Notes under the pieces: generated by a model
What the model was told of the DNA's origin: nothing
Database searches by the model: none
What the model saw: the letters and a program-made list of their open reading frames with translations, nothing else
Part shown: in pieces, positions 18,182 through 27,089 of the stretch
Numbering within the stretch: the first letter of the stretch is position 1
How the letters are laid out: each line of letters starts with the position of its first letter
Translations under genes and position numbers: made by a program
DNA from: Clostridiaceae bacterium
GTDB lineage: Bacteria; Bacillota; Clostridia; DUPQ01
Reading direction: 5' to 3'
Assembly (NCBI GenBank): GCA_012729955.1
Contig: JAAYBX010000025.1
Location: 1 to 45,167, forward strand
Length of the DNA: 45,167 bases

Positions 18182-18913
18182 CTATACTATACTTTCTATA
18201 AAATGTGTTATAGGGATTGAAAGGGCCATAGAGGAAAGCATAGTTATTGGAAGAGCAAAATCCTCAAGCCATTTTATTTTAAGTATTTTTACTAAAATCC
18301 CAATAACAGACATGATTAAAGCAGAAACAATCATTACAAACACTGGTATCCATCCATCCAGACCTGTCTTAATATCAGTAAAGATAAGACCCAAAAAAGC
18401 GGATATCATACCTAAAAACAAAGCAGTAAGGAAAGCGTCACTCCATTTTTCGTCTTTTGTCTTTATTGAAATAAGGCCTCTCTGGATTTTCTTAAGGAAA
18501 ATAGGTATAAGAACAAGACCTGTAAATATTCCAAGATGCATTACCCATGCCATTGTGGAAAAGACTTTTGGATCAGTTACAAGAGTAGAAAGATCTTTAA
18601 TACCTAGCGATTCAGCTGCTGAATAAGCTGCAGAAAGTTCGTATGTGATTGCCCCCAAAACAGATAAACGAAGCCAGGGGAAAGGCAGCCCTAGAAAACC
18701 TGCAAGAGTCAGTACTCCCATTAATATTGAAACTGCAGGTGCAATTGTGAATACTGCGCTTGATAAAATGGTCTTTTTTACTGTCGATGTGCTGATATTA
18801 AGCTCTTTTGCTCTTTTGACCGCTTTCAATAGGAAAAAGACCGCCTGAGCAGCAACATAAAGTATTATTACCGCTACCATTATGTACATTAATTTGGAAT
18901 TAGGATCAAACAA
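18182..18913 (-). CDS. DUF5058 family membrane protein
   Basis: A 243-residue protein with about six membrane helices, matching the DUF5058 family by its N-terminal MYIMVAVIILYVAAQAVFF and the loop ELNISTSTVKKTILSS, then FTIAPAVSILMGVLTLAG with PFPWLRLSVLGA. It starts with TTG at 18913 behind a GGGAGGT site spaced 9 bases. It is first of a three-gene leftward unit with a second membrane protein and an M20 peptidase. Function of the family is not established; the pairing with a peptidase suggests uptake of a peptide or acylated amino acid. The 177 bases upstream hold TATAAT-like sequences on this strand but no good -35 box. Confidence 0.75.
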   Translation of the reverse strand: MFDPNSKLMYIMVAVIILYVAAQAVFFLLKAVKRAKELNISTSTVKKTILSSAVFTIAPAVSILMGVLTLAGFLGLPFPWLRLSVLGAITYELSAAYSAAESLGIKDLSTLVTDPKVFSTMAWVMHLGIFTGLVLIPIFLKKIQRGLISIKTKDEKWSDAFLTALFLGMISAFLGLIFTDIKTGLDGWIPVFVMIVSALIMSVIGILVKILKIKWLEDFALPITMLSSMALSIPITHFIESIV

Positions 18914-19090
18914 AATCTTGTACCTCCCGTATTTGATAGTTTTTTACGAATTATTCTTATTATATACTTATATTTTTTATTTGAGTAGGTTATATAAGGA
19001 AATTGTGTTTAATTATTTCCTTAATTTTTCTGTTTATAAAAATTTATTTTGTCTGTACACTAATACATTTGGTTGTAATATCATGTTTTT

Positions 19091-19315
19091 ATGAAATGTT
19101 TTTATTGTAAAAAGAAGAAGAGAGGCAGTGCGGCAGCAGAAGCATCGATTGCGCTTCCTCTTGTACTGATACTAGTAATTTCCATAGTGTTCTATGTTGT
19201 AAAAATCAGTTCAAGAGAGATTGATTGTAAAGTTTATGATCTGACTTCAAAAATAAGGGTAAGTGACAGTATAGAACGAAAGGCGGAAATGGTTTTTGAA
19301 ACACTCTTCGAATAG
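19091..19315 (+). CDS. TadE-like pseudopilin, small
   Basis: A 74-residue protein with a short basic leader ending in KKKKRG, then SAAAEASIALPLVLILVISIVFYVV (residues 13-37): a glycine before the hydrophobic stretch and a glutamate at about +5 are the hallmarks of a type IV prepilin/TadE signal cleaved by a prepilin peptidase. After it only about 35 residues remain. No good ribosome binding site is visible; a TAATAT at 19076-19081 with TGTACA 16 bases upstream would place the transcript start within a few bases of the ATG, so the message may be leaderless. It overlaps the next gene by 20 bases. Confidence 0.65.
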   Translation: MKCFYCKKKKRGSAAAEASIALPLVLILVISIVFYVVKISSREIDCKVYDLTSKIRVSDSIERKAEMVFETLFE

Positions 19316-21278
19316 TAAAAAAGGAGTAATTACAGCTTTTGTTGCAGTTGTAACACCAGTACTTATTCTGCTGGTTTTAGTGTTATCTGATATATATCTT
19401 GCAAAAAATGCTCTTGCGGCTGCTAGAAATGCATTTAAGGCCTCTTGTGGATGTGTATTAAGCCAATACAGCACATACATGAAGGAGGAATACTCATTAT
19501 ATGGGTATGAAATGAGTGATGAGGAGGCTCTTTTCATTATTACTGAATCGTTGAATAAATCCGTTATAGGCAGAGGACTTTTCACAATGGAAATTGAGAA
19601 TATTGAAATAACGAGGAATAAGCCTCTGATGCATTATCCGATTGTATCTGACCAGATAAGCACACTGATGCAGGATGAGATATTCAAACAGATTTTAATC
19701 GAGACCAATGAAAAAATAGAAATGTTCTCAAAAATTAAAGATGTAATCAGGACTCTTAATGCGAAGATGCAGATAGACGAACTGATTGGGGGATTAAAGA
19801 ATGCACATATTTCGTTAAAAGAGACAATTGAAGAAATAAATTCCAGCCAGTATTATCATGATCTGATGGACATGATACGGACTGCAGATGATATATATGA
19901 TGATATGCTTGTATATATGCACAGTGCAAATGAAGAAGAAGCTGATATGACCAATATTCTGAAAAAGCAGGTACTGGATATTTTAAAGATTAATGTCGAC
20001 AATATTATATATGTTTTAAAGGAATACAATAAAAAAGCGGTTAATCTATTAAACGAAATGATTAAGGCTTATGCTGATATCCATATCCTTTCAGACAGCA
20101 TGAAAAGAATAGTTGACAGTATAAATGACTGCCCTGAACATTTGAAAACTGTATTGAAAATATGTACTGATACTGTTTATGAAATGGAGGATTCATTTTC
20201 AATGTCAGTACTAGAACAACTTAAAATGGTACTGGATAGGAATATTGACTGTCTTGATCTGACAATGAATAATATGATTGAAGCAGTTAGCGAATCAGAT
20301 GAAATATCTATTTATGAAATTTTCAGTAATGGATTTGGGATGTATTGTGATGCCATTTATGATCCGGATATTCTTGATTCATTTTTTTTATCAGTAATAG
20401 ATGATATGTTTAAGGACCAAAGATCCGTACTAAAGGATACAGCTGATGAATTGTTAAATTCGATAGTGATAGAAGATGTACATATAGATGCATTCATCAA
20501 ATTACTGTCAGAAAGTTTAGAAGATTCCTATGCATTCAATGCTGATGTCACAGATAATACTTCAAAAAGCATATTTTTAACATTTAGTGATTTATCAGAC
20601 CTGTTATCTCAGATCAAAGAAGATATTATGGTCAATGAGTACATAATGCTGTATATGAGTAATTTTACACGTTCGGATAATTTTGATGAAAAGAACAGAT
20701 ATCTGGATGCGGAAGTGGAGTATCTGATTTTTGGTAATAGAGATAATGAGAAGAATGTCAAATCTTGCAAAGCTTTTCTATCAGCATTAAGGTTTGCGTG
20801 TAATGTTATACATGTATATACTGATCTTCCTAAAAGAACCAAAGCAGAAGCGGCTGGAGCATGCCTTGCTGGCAGCTGGACTTTCGGAGCTGCTGCACCT
20901 ATCGCTAAAAATCTGATATTATGTTCATGGGCTATGGCTGAATCTGCATATGATACCGACATTCTTTGCAGAGGAGGAAAATGTCCAGTAATTAAAATGG
21001 ATGGCGATTGGAATCTGGACATAGGTCTGGAAAAAGGAATAACAAAAACACCTGATTGGTTAAAAATCGGATATGATGATTATTTAAGGCTTCTTTTATG
21101 TACAAGAAGCAACAATGTCAAAGTCTTGAGACTTTTAGATTTAATTGCTTTGAATTCTCCAAATAACATGGACATGTCTTCAGTGTGCTGTGGTATTAAG
21201 GTAAATGCTGATCTGAAGTTCAGAGGGATTTTGGGAATGGTGAGGAACTTCTATGTTGAAGCGGAAGATTCATACTAA
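19296..21278 (+). CDS. DUF5702-type, TadG-like pseudopilin or surface protein
   Basis: A 660-residue protein that begins with KKGVITAFVAVVTPVLILLVLVLSD, a TadG-like hydrophobic segment (about 8-32), followed by LAKNALAAARNAFKAS, and then a large, mostly helical extracellular region with many Asp/Glu and Met residues and a C-terminal Gly/Ala-rich patch (about 525-555, AEAAGACLAGSWTFGAAAP). The overall form fits the DUF5702 family found beside TadE-like genes in Clostridia. It starts with TTG behind AAGGCGGA at 19280-19287 and overlaps genes on both sides (20 and 26 bases), so three pseudopilin-like genes are translated as a unit. No Tad ATPase or inner-membrane platform gene is in the window, so assembly must use machinery encoded elsewhere. 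Confidence 0.65.
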   Translation: MKHSSNSKKGVITAFVAVVTPVLILLVLVLSDIYLAKNALAAARNAFKASCGCVLSQYSTYMKEEYSLYGYEMSDEEALFIITESLNKSVIGRGLFTMEIENIEITRNKPLMHYPIVSDQISTLMQDEIFKQILIETNEKIEMFSKIKDVIRTLNAKMQIDELIGGLKNAHISLKETIEEINSSQYYHDLMDMIRTADDIYDDMLVYMHSANEEEADMTNILKKQVLDILKINVDNIIYVLKEYNKKAVNLLNEMIKAYADIHILSDSMKRIVDSINDCPEHLKTVLKICTDTVYEMEDSFSMSVLEQLKMVLDRNIDCLDLTMNNMIEAVSESDEISIYEIFSNGFGMYCDAIYDPDILDSFFLSVIDDMFKDQRSVLKDTADELLNSIVIEDVHIDAFIKLLSESLEDSYAFNADVTDNTSKSIFLTFSDLSDLLSQIKEDIMVNEYIMLYMSNFTRSDNFDEKNRYLDAEVEYLIFGNRDNEKNVKSCKAFLSALRFACNVIHVYTDLPKRTKAEAAGACLAGSWTFGAAAPIAKNLILCSWAMAESAYDTDILCRGGKCPVIKMDGDWNLDIGLEKGITKTPDWLKIGYDDYLRLLLCTRSNNVKVLRLLDLIALNSPNNMDMSSVCCGIKVNADLKFRGILGMVRNFYVEAEDSY

Positions 21279-22023
21279 AGGCAGAATCACAGTCGAAAGC
21301 TGTATATGTTCTTTTATTCTGATATTTATCTTGCTTTTAAGTATTCAAATTAATGGGTACATAAAGACATATTCAGATCTGTTATCTCAGCTGGACAAAA
21401 GACTTAATGACACAGCTGTCACATATCACTTGTCAGGAACATATTTGATTGACATTATCACGAAAATTGAAGTACATAATATTGACAATGTCAGATACAT
21501 AGCTGTTCCATATGATCACTTTTTTACTCTTGCGATTCATGCTGACTATGATGGAGTTCTATTGAAAAGCAGTATTTCCGTTCAGAACGCATCAGCAAAA
21601 TGGTCAGGTGACGGTATTAAAAACATTGATGAAAATATCTGGGAACTTGATCCTTTTAAACGTGGAGAAGCTATTCATGATATGATGGGTGCTAATCTTG
21701 ATCGTAATTTTCCTACTTTGGATATATATGATCCTTATTCACAAGAAGCAGTATCAATAATCAGCATAAACACACAGGATGACAGCTATAAATCAGGTTC
21801 GGACCTTAAGAAAAAAATCAAAAAGCAGATAGATGCAGTTAATCAATATTCATATGGAGAATATGGAGGTTATTCAATTTGTAAAGAGGATATAAGCATA
21901 AAAACCGTAGTTGTGGTTATTCCAGCTGCAAAACTTAATAACCACCAGACAAAACAGATAAATGATATGTTTACATATGCAAATAGTATGGGAATAAATC
22001 TTGAGGTCAAAAAATTTCAATAG
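21253..22023 (+). CDS. TadE/pseudopilin-like protein
   Basis: A 256-residue protein with a basic start (MLKRKIHTKG), a prepilin-like site with Gly10 and Glu15 in TKGRITVESC, and a hydrophobic helix CICSFILIFILLLSIQING (residues 16-34). The remainder is a soluble domain with FTLAIHADYDGVLLKSSIS and a possible repeated beta/alpha pattern; I recognise no further family. It overlaps the DUF5702 gene by 26 bases and ends 56 bases before the patatin-like gene. Likely a minor pseudopilin of the same surface apparatus as the two genes before it. Confidence 0.6.
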   Translation: MLKRKIHTKGRITVESCICSFILIFILLLSIQINGYIKTYSDLLSQLDKRLNDTAVTYHLSGTYLIDIITKIEVHNIDNVRYIAVPYDHFFTLAIHADYDGVLLKSSISVQNASAKWSGDGIKNIDENIWELDPFKRGEAIHDMMGANLDRNFPTLDIYDPYSQEAVSIISINTQDDSYKSGSDLKKKIKKQIDAVNQYSYGEYGGYSICKEDISIKTVVVVIPAAKLNNHQTKQINDMFTYANSMGINLEVKKFQ

Positions 22024-22079
22024 TTGCAATTGTAAAAAAATTCTCTTTTATATATAATCATTCCAGGTAGGTAAGGAAC

Positions 22080-23399
22080 TTGAAATATCAGCTTGTGCTT
22101 GCTGGTGGTGGAGCCAGAGGCTCATATCAGGTAGGTGTATGGAAAGCTCTCAGAGAGCTGAATATCGAGATAGACATGGTAATAGGTACTTCTGTTGGTT
22201 CTGTGAATGGAGCTGCTGTTGTCTGTGATGCTTTCGTGCAGGCCGAACATTTATGGAAAACTCTGGATATGCCTACTCTTTTTGATATTACTTATAATAA
22301 AGAGGATGGCGAACCGAACTCTTCTGAATATATTGAATCCATACTAAAGAATAAAGGTCTGGATACATCAACATTAAAATATTATCTTGAACAGGTAATT
22401 GACGAGGATGTCTTGCGTAATTCGCCAATAGATTATGCCTTAGTAACATTTTCATTGACACAGATGAAACCAGTCATCCTTTTTAAGAAAGATATACCCA
22501 AAGGTAAAGTAGTAGACTTCATACTTGCAAGTTCAGCTGTTCCCGGTTTTAAAAAACAGGAAATCGATGGCGAACTCTATATAGATGGCGGTATATATGA
22601 TAATCTTCCGATTAATATTCTAATAGACCATGGTTATAAGAATATAATTGCAGTAAGCAATGCCGCTATTGGCGTATACAGGAAGGTCAAAGAATCGGAT
22701 GCAAATATAATGTATATTGAGAATCAGCAGATTCAGGGAGGAATACTGGAATTTGATCCTCAAATAGCAGCTAAGAACATATTACTCGGCTATCTTGACG
22801 GTATGAAGGCATTTGGCAAATATATCGGGCAGAGTTATTACATATCAGATACAGCAACTCATGATTATGCTAAACCTTTGACGGAAAAGGAAATCGAGAT
22901 GCTGTATCTCAATGTTAAAAATAATAAGAAAAATATAATGGGATCAGTTGTGCAATTCTCTCTATTAAGGACTTTGAGGAATCATACAGACGGGCTGCTT
23001 ACTGCGAAGAAAGTTTTTTTTGCAGCAATGGAAATTACAGCTGATACTTTTGGTATAGAAAAGATAAGGCCTTATACACCTGAGCAGCTTATAACTAAAA
23101 TAATGGCAGCTTATCGTTCTGCTAAATCTGAACATAGCCAGATTATGAAAGAAAAAAAGAATTTTATTAAGAATTTGTTGGAAAAAATATGGGATAAAAA
23201 CAAAATCCGGATTAACGGTAAAGCTGCAAAAAAGTTTTTTCTCGGGCAGGTCCTAATAGATAAAGAAAATCCTTCTATCAGTTCAAATACAACTACAGAG
23301 TATCTTATATCAAATCTTTTCATATATCTTATGCTCTGGAGACGTAAGAAAATTATGAAAAAGACTGGAGATAAAAATGGACGAGATAATCAGGAATAA
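22080..23399 (+). CDS. patatin-like phospholipase
   Basis: A 439-residue patatin family serine hydrolase. GGGARG at 9-14 forms the oxyanion hole, GTSVG at 36-40 gives nucleophile Ser38, and IDGGIYDN gives the catalytic Asp169, so the dyad is intact. The patatin core ends near residue 270; a further 170-residue, Lys-rich, mainly helical extension follows, including NSLLRTLRNH-like and LFIYLMLWRRKK segments, the last possibly membrane-associating. The bacterial RssA-type family is usually near 300 residues, so this is a long version. It starts with TTG behind AGGTAGG/AAGGA. It overlaps the HAD gene by 23 bases. Substrate probably a lipid acyl ester. Confidence 0.82.
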   Translation: MKYQLVLAGGGARGSYQVGVWKALRELNIEIDMVIGTSVGSVNGAAVVCDAFVQAEHLWKTLDMPTLFDITYNKEDGEPNSSEYIESILKNKGLDTSTLKYYLEQVIDEDVLRNSPIDYALVTFSLTQMKPVILFKKDIPKGKVVDFILASSAVPGFKKQEIDGELYIDGGIYDNLPINILIDHGYKNIIAVSNAAIGVYRKVKESDANIMYIENQQIQGGILEFDPQIAAKNILLGYLDGMKAFGKYIGQSYYISDTATHDYAKPLTEKEIEMLYLNVKNNKKNIMGSVVQFSLLRTLRNHTDGLLTAKKVFFAAMEITADTFGIEKIRPYTPEQLITKIMAAYRSAKSEHSQIMKEKKNFIKNLLEKIWDKNKIRINGKAAKKFFLGQVLIDKENPSISSNTTTEYLISNLFIYLMLWRRKKIMKKTGDKNGRDNQE

Positions 23400-24153
23400 A
23401 GATGGCTTCATTATAGACATGGATGGTGTACTGTATCATGGAAATAATGTGCTAGAAGGAGCATTGGAATTTGTAGACTGGTTGAAAGCTAACGACAAGA
23501 AGTATTTATTTCTTACCAATAGTTCTGAGCGTTCTCCACGTGAACTTTCACAAAAACTCGGAAGGCTCGGAATAATTGTTGAAGAGGAGCATTTCTATAC
23601 ATCAGCAGTGGCAACTGCGATTTTTCTTGCCGCTCAGGCACCTAAGTGTTCAGCATACATAATCGGTGAACCAGGACTTATAAACGCTTTATATGAAGTA
23701 GGAATAACAATGAATGATGTTAGTCCGGAATATGTTATAATAGGAGAGACGAGGTCATATAGTTTTGAAAAAATTGAGAAAGCAGTACAGCTGGTTCAAA
23801 AAGGAGCAAAACTGATTGGTACTAACCCTGATAGGACCGGACCGACTGAGAAGGGAATAATGCCTGCAACAGGAGCTCTTGCAGTTCCAATCGAGATAGC
23901 TACAGGTAAGAAGGCATACTATATTGGAAAACCCAATCCGCTTATGATGAGGCATGCTTTAAAGAAGCTGGGCACTGATGTAAAAAACACTATAATAATA
24001 GGTGACCGGATGGATACAGATATAGTTGCAGGTATGGAAAGCGAGATAGATACAATATTGGTTTTAAGCGGAGTTACTAATGAAACGAATATGCAGAACT
24101 TTTCTTACAGGCCAAAATATATTTATTCCAATGTAGGAGAAATAATAAAATAA
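23377..24153 (+). CDS. HAD-IIA family hydrolase (NagD/phosphoglycolate phosphatase-like)
   Basis: A 258-residue HAD phosphatase of the IIA type. Motif I is IIDMDGVLYHG (residues 12-22) with the nucleophile and acid Asp; motif II is FLTNSSERSP; the C2-type cap lies between about 80 and 170 with TNPDRTGPTEKG; motif III/IV are GKPNPLMM and IIGDRMDTDI. The family dephosphorylates nucleotide monophosphates, sugar phosphates or 2-phosphoglycolate. The ATG has a GGAGAT site and overlaps the end of the patatin-like gene, so they are coupled. It is the last gene before the rho promoter. Confidence 0.88.
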   Translation: MDEIIRNKDGFIIDMDGVLYHGNNVLEGALEFVDWLKANDKKYLFLTNSSERSPRELSQKLGRLGIIVEEEHFYTSAVATAIFLAAQAPKCSAYIIGEPGLINALYEVGITMNDVSPEYVIIGETRSYSFEKIEKAVQLVQKGAKLIGTNPDRTGPTEKGIMPATGALAVPIEIATGKKAYYIGKPNPLMMRHALKKLGTDVKNTIIIGDRMDTDIVAGMESEIDTILVLSGVTNETNMQNFSYRPKYIYSNVGEIIK

Positions 24154-24168
24154 AATTTGTAAAAAGGT

Positions 24169-24197
24169 TTGACAATGCTTGTTATATATGATATTGT
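24169..24197 (+). promoter_or_regulatory. promoter of rho
   Basis: A consensus TTGACA at 24169-24174 is followed after 17 bases by TATTGT at 24192-24197, a weaker -10 box. It would give a leader of about 60 bases before rho, very AT-rich and without a visible hairpin. TATACT at 24199-24204 is nearby but too far from the -35 box. Confidence 0.5.
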
Positions 24198-24265
24198 CTA
24201 TACTCGATAAATATTAATCTATTATTTATTATTAAATATCAAAAAATACTTTAGTGAGGATATTA

Positions 24266-25825
24266 ATGAACGAGGACGAGATGTTAAGGTCGAAATCCAT
24301 TGCGGATTTGCGGATTATTGCCAAAACGCTGGGTGTGAAGAGCGTTACGATTATGAAAAAAGATGACATAATCAGAAGAATTTTGGAAATAACCAAATCA
24401 GATGAAGTGAAAGCTGAAAAAACACAGCAAAAAGATGAAGTAATTGTTGCCGAGGCAACAAAAATACTTGAAACTGTAACACAGGAAGCGCCAAAGAAAC
24501 CAAGATATCTTTTGTCTAAAATGGCAAAAGAATCTGAAGCTCCGAAACCTGTAAAAGAAGAGAAAAAGACAAGGCATGTAATAAAGTCACATGATTCTGC
24601 TGTTATTGCGCCTCCGGTGCAGGTGCAGAACATGAATATTCAAGAAGCAGCTGCTCTGCCTGTTGAGAGCGATGTTCCTGATGAATATGAAAACGACCAA
24701 TATGACGAAGTTTGTGGAGTATTAGAAGTTCTTCCAGATGGATATGGCTTCCTTCGTACTGATAATTACTCATATGGTTCGAAGGATATTTATGTAGCTC
24801 CCAATCAGATTCGTAAGTATGGTGTTAAAACGGGTGATAAGATTTTTGGTGTTGGAAAACCAAAAAAAGAAAATGAGAAATTCCAAGCTCTTCAGCATGT
24901 AATTAAAGTAAACGATGAAGATCCTTCAAAAGTTTTCACCAGAAAACCTTTTGAAACGCTTACACCAATATTCCCAGAGGAAAGGCTTACCTTAGAAAAT
25001 AATCCAAAAGATTATTCAACAAGAATAATTGACCTTATAGCTCCAATTGGAAAAGGACAGAGAGGAATGATAGTTTCCCCTCCTAAGGCAGGTAAAACAG
25101 TACTATTGAAAAAGATAGCGAACAGCATCACTCTCAATCATCCCAACATTGAACTTATAGTTCTACTGATAGATGAAAGACCAGAGGAAGTTACAGATAT
25201 GCAACGATCGGTTAAAGGGGAGATAGTGTATTCTACTTTTGATAAAGTTCCTGAAAATCATGTCAAAGTATCTGAAATGGTTTTAGAAAGAGCTCAGAGG
25301 CTTGTAGAACACGGCAAAGACGTTGTAATACTTCTTGACAGTATAACAAGGCTTGCAAGAGCACATAACCTTACAATGACTCCAACGGGAAGAACTCTTT
25401 CAGGAGGACTGGATCCAGGCGCACTTCATGCACCTAAGAAATTTTTCGGTTCTGCAAGAAATATCGAGTTCGGAGGGAGTCTTACTGTTATTGCAACTGC
25501 GCTTGTTGAAACTGGAAGCAGGATGGATGATGTTATTTATGAGGAGTTCAAAGGCACAGGTAATATGGAACTTCATCTTGACAGAAAGCTTTCTGAAAAA
25601 AGGATATTCCCTGCAATAGACATAAATAAATCAGGAACAAGAAGAGAAGAGCTTCTGCTTAACAAAAAAGAGCTTGAAAGTATCTGGACTATAAGGCGTG
25701 CAATGAGCAATATGGGTACTGCTGAAGTAACAGAATGGATGATTGATAAGCTTGTTAAGACAAAAAATAATGCAGAATTCGTCAGTAGTATCAATATTAA
25801 GCAGTCAGCTGTTATGGAATATTGA
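24266..25825 (+). CDS. rho: transcription termination factor Rho
   Basis: Hexameric RNA helicase that ends transcription at Rho-dependent sites. The 519-residue product has a Rho N-terminal SAP-like domain (residues 1-45), a charged, Pro/Lys-rich linker of about 90 residues (50-140) that most short Rho proteins lack, the cold-shock RNA-binding domain ([27 protein letters not shown]), and the ATPase: P-loop SPPKAGKT at about 271-278, [26 protein letters not shown], and the secondary RNA site around [13 protein letters not shown]. The ATG at 24266 is used because GTGAGG lies 6 bases before it; the upstream GTG is part of that site. It is monocistronic by spacing: rpmE has its own promoter. Confidence 0.95.
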   Translation: MNEDEMLRSKSIADLRIIAKTLGVKSVTIMKKDDIIRRILEITKSDEVKAEKTQQKDEVIVAEATKILETVTQEAPKKPRYLLSKMAKESEAPKPVKEEKKTRHVIKSHDSAVIAPPVQVQNMNIQEAAALPVESDVPDEYENDQYDEVCGVLEVLPDGYGFLRTDNYSYGSKDIYVAPNQIRKYGVKTGDKIFGVGKPKKENEKFQALQHVIKVNDEDPSKVFTRKPFETLTPIFPEERLTLENNPKDYSTRIIDLIAPIGKGQRGMIVSPPKAGKTVLLKKIANSITLNHPNIELIVLLIDERPEEVTDMQRSVKGEIVYSTFDKVPENHVKVSEMVLERAQRLVEHGKDVVILLDSITRLARAHNLTMTPTGRTLSGGLDPGALHAPKKFFGSARNIEFGGSLTVIATALVETGSRMDDVIYEEFKGTGNMELHLDRKLSEKRIFPAIDINKSGTRREELLLNKKELESIWTIRRAMSNMGTAEVTEWMIDKLVKTKNNAEFVSSINIKQSAVMEY

Positions 25826-25864
25826 TCTAAAGTAGGTTTGATAAGATTATTGAAAAAAATATTG

Positions 25865-25893
25865 TTGAAATGGCAAAAGCAGTGTGGTATAAT
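25865..25893 (+). promoter_or_regulatory. promoter of rpmE
   Basis: TTGAAA at 25865-25870 and TATAAT at 25888-25893 with a 17-base spacer: a strong vegetative promoter, with transcription starting near 25900, about 25 bases before the rpmE ATG. Confidence 0.82.
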
Positions 25894-25924
25894 CACGCTT
25901 GCGTCAATTTAGGAGGTGATTAGG

Positions 25925-26125
25925 ATGAAAAAAGATACACATCCAAAGTATTTTAAGACTACAGCGACCTGTGCATGCGGGAACGTGTTTGAAATAGGTT
26001 CAACGAAGAAGGATATCAAAGTAGAAATTTGTTCAAACTGCCATCCATATTTTACAGGGAAACAGAAACTTGTAGATTCGGGCGGAAGAGTAGACAAGTT
26101 CAAAAAGAAATACGGAATTTCGTAA
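25925..26125 (+). CDS. rpmE: 50S ribosomal protein L31, zinc type
   Basis: A 66-residue L31. The zinc-ribbon cysteines are present as CAC and CSNC (in TCACGNVF and [10 protein letters not shown]), so this is the C-plus form that binds zinc and can serve as a zinc store in Bacillota. The C-terminus [17 protein letters not shown] is the family signature. The ATG at 25925 has a perfect GGAGGTGAT site. It has its own promoter and is followed 12 bases later by an intrinsic terminator, so it is mostly transcribed alone, with readthrough into the DUF1385 gene. Confidence 0.95.
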   Translation: MKKDTHPKYFKTTATCACGNVFEIGSTKKDIKVEICSNCHPYFTGKQKLVDSGGRVDKFKKKYGIS

Positions 26126-26137
26126 TTAAAGGAAAGG

Positions 26138-26168
26138 CGGGTTGTCGAATAAGCAACCCGATTTTTTT
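26138..26168 (+). terminator. intrinsic terminator after rpmE
   Basis: CGGGTTG at 26138-26144 pairs perfectly with CAACCCG at 26154-26160 (7 bp, 9-base loop) and is followed by seven T residues at 26162-26168. It ends only 6 bases before the ATG of the DUF1385 gene. Confidence 0.85.
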
Positions 26169-26174
26169 ATAACC

Positions 26175-27089
26175 ATGAAGAAGACATCAATCGGAGGCTC
26201 TGCATTATTAGAAGGCATAATGATGATAGGCCCGCATAAAAAAGCTATAGCTGTCAGAAAACCTGATGGTGAAATTGACCTTAATGTTGAAAACCTTCCA
26301 GTCAAGAGGAAGATAGCCAGAGTTCCTGTGTTAAGAGGAGCTTATTCCCTTATATATCAAATGATTATAAGTATAAAGGCATTGACATATGCTGCATCTT
26401 TTTATGATTTGGAAGAAGAAGAAAAAACAGATTCCGAAGCGAAAAAAAACGAGACAAAATCATCAAATGGTGAGTCATTGAGTAAAACTGCTGTTTTCTT
26501 TGCAATCCTTTTATCTGTAGGGATAACAGTAGGTTTGTTTTTTCTGCTGCCTAACTTTATAATCGGTCTTCTTAAGATACAGAATAATGTAGTTAACAAT
26601 CTGCTTGAAGGTGTATTAAGAATTGCTATTTTCATTGGGTATATAGCAGCAGTAACTTTTATGAAAGACATAAAAAGAGTTTGGATGTATCACGGAGCAG
26701 AACACAAAACTATCAATTGTTATGAAGCTGAACAGGAACTTACTGTTGAAAATGTCATGAAGCATACGACCAGTAACCGCAGGTGCGGGACAAGTTTTCT
26801 CTTCCTTGTTATGGCAGTATCAATAATAATATTCTCTTTTGTCGGTTGGCATTCAGTTGCTCTGAATATGATTATAAGAATATTACTGCTTCCTTTAGTA
26901 GCAGGTCTTGCATACGAGCTTGTAAAGGTTGCTGGAAGATATGATAATCTCTTTTCCAAAATCATATCTGCTCCTGGAATGCTGTTTCAAAAACTTACGG
27001 CAAAAGAACCTGATGAAGACATGGTCGAATGCGCTATAATGGCTTTCAATGCAGTATTACCAACAGATGAAGAAGAGGCAAAATGGTAA
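26175..27089 (+). CDS. DUF1385 family membrane protein (YqhQ-like)
   Basis: A 304-residue integral membrane protein of the DUF1385/YqhQ family of unknown function. The conserved N-terminus SIGGSALLEGIMMIGP and the later blocks MYHGAEHKTINCYE and HTTSNRRCGTSFLFLV are family signatures; the His, Glu, Cys and Arg in them suggest a metal or catalytic site facing the membrane. Hydrophobic segments lie around residues 115-140, 150-175, 210-230 and 235-255. The ATG at 26175 has no ribosome binding site; an in-frame TTG at 26142 has GGAAAGG upstream but sits inside the rpmE terminator hairpin. I prefer the ATG because it fits the family N-terminus. It overlaps prmC by 7 bases, a conserved order in Clostridia. 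Confidence 0.85.
   Translation: MKKTSIGGSALLEGIMMIGPHKKAIAVRKPDGEIDLNVENLPVKRKIARVPVLRGAYSLIYQMIISIKALTYAASFYDLEEEEKTDSEAKKNETKSSNGESLSKTAVFFAILLSVGITVGLFFLLPNFIIGLLKIQNNVVNNLLEGVLRIAIFIGYIAAVTFMKDIKRVWMYHGAEHKTINCYEAEQELTVENVMKHTTSNRRCGTSFLFLVMAVSIIIFSFVGWHSVALNMIIRILLLPLVAGLAYELVKVAGRYDNLFSKIISAPGMLFQKLTAKEPDEDMVECAIMAFNAVLPTDEEEAKW

Noticed and set aside
18162-18626. A 154-codon open frame on the plus strand
   Set aside because: Antisense to the DUF5058 gene; a reverse frame of a membrane protein.
19091-22023. A full Tad secretion locus
   Set aside because: Only pseudopilin-like genes are present; ATPase and platform genes are missing from the window.
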